From Sphingobacteriia bacterium 28-36-52 (GTDB taxonomy: Bacteria; Bacteroidota; Bacteroidia; Chitinophagales; Chitinophagaceae), in NCBI GenBank assembly GCA_002281575.1, contig NCGN01000011.1, forward strand, positions 62,001 to 126,000: DNA of 64,000 nt, read 5' to 3'. Numbering within the stretch: the first letter of the stretch is position 1; each line of letters starts with the position of its first letter. Positions 63,966-64,000 of this stretch are shown piece by piece. Both the position numbers and the translations under genes were made by a program. The notes below the pieces were generated by a model, which did no database searches, was not told where the DNA came from, and saw only the letters and a list, made by a program, of their open reading frames with translations.

Positions 63966-64000
63966 ATGAATTTATCTATAGTAGTACCCTTATATAACGA
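63966..64000 (+). CDS. Glycosyltransferase family 2, start only
   Basis: The first 11 codons, MNLSIVVPLYN, are the characteristic start of a GT-A fold family 2 glycosyltransferase. The gene runs off the right end of the window. In related genomes a DPM1-like glycosyltransferase follows a DUF4199 gene. Confidence 0.75.
   Translation, partial: MNLSIVVPLYN

Overview
The window is a chromosomal segment of a Bacteroidota bacterium, most likely of the Chitinophagaceae type. The DNA is AT-rich, starts lack Shine-Dalgarno sequences, and the visible promoters match the Bacteroidota pattern (-33 TTG, -7 TAnnTTTG). Marker families agree: a short 285-aa primary sigma factor, a PorP/SprF protein beside a giant adhesin with a gliding-motility C-terminal domain (type IX secretion), a fused SpmA/SpmB protein, and DUF4249, DUF3822, DUF4199, DUF2490 and DUF1599 proteins. 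Genus is not resolvable from the sequence alone.

Layout. 1-9.9 kb: a serine hydrolase lipoprotein, serA, a glycosylasparaginase/cutC pair, then gyrA followed by a TPR protein and a PQQ-type sugar dehydrogenase. 10-16.1 kb: a saccharopine-reductase-like enzyme, an EVE protein, the SpmAB-type membrane protein, ychF, a frameshifted FAD amine oxidoreductase and a glutaminyl cyclase. 16-22.5 kb: a minus-strand cell-envelope cluster (1010-aa TPR protein, outer-membrane barrel, HU/CCDC81-like membrane protein, methyltransferase). 22.6-30 kb: ybgC-cinA, an orphan E2 acyltransferase with a repetitive linker, DUF2490, rsmD with DUF3822, a MATE pump. 30-35 kb: a trxB-folB-TPR-ACBP cluster, DUF4249 lipoprotein, rpoD with two tandem terminators, threonine aldolase. 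35-43.5 kb: pgi, an acetyltransferase, the adhesin/PorP pair and a WbqC protein. 43.8-49.6 kb: a LEA lipoprotein, a metal-binding-like secreted protein, pyrE, a NUDIX enzyme, the pyrR-pyrB-coaD-thioesterase operon, recF and a DciA-like protein. 49.6-55.2 kb: CBS protein, DoxX-thioredoxin fusion, DUF1599, folP, FKBP isomerase, nrnA, ndk. 55.3-64 kb: a tricorn-like protease, a TlpA-type thioredoxin, an AbiE-type toxin-antitoxin pair with tandem operators, tRNA-Pro(GGG), a dihydroorotase homologue lacking catalytic residues, DUF4199 and the start of a glycosyltransferase.

Most of the window is housekeeping. Pyrimidine synthesis is represented by pyrR, pyrB, pyrE and the catalytically degenerate dihydroorotase; folate synthesis by folB and folP. 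The accessory part is about 58.6-62 kb, next to the tRNA gene. The points most worth checking are the AbiE operator arrangement, the degenerate dihydroorotase, the GPPY motif in RsmD, the palindrome over the nrnA promoter, and the damaged FAD oxidoreductase. I did not find a clearly novel multi-gene system, CRISPR array, prophage or insertion sequence.
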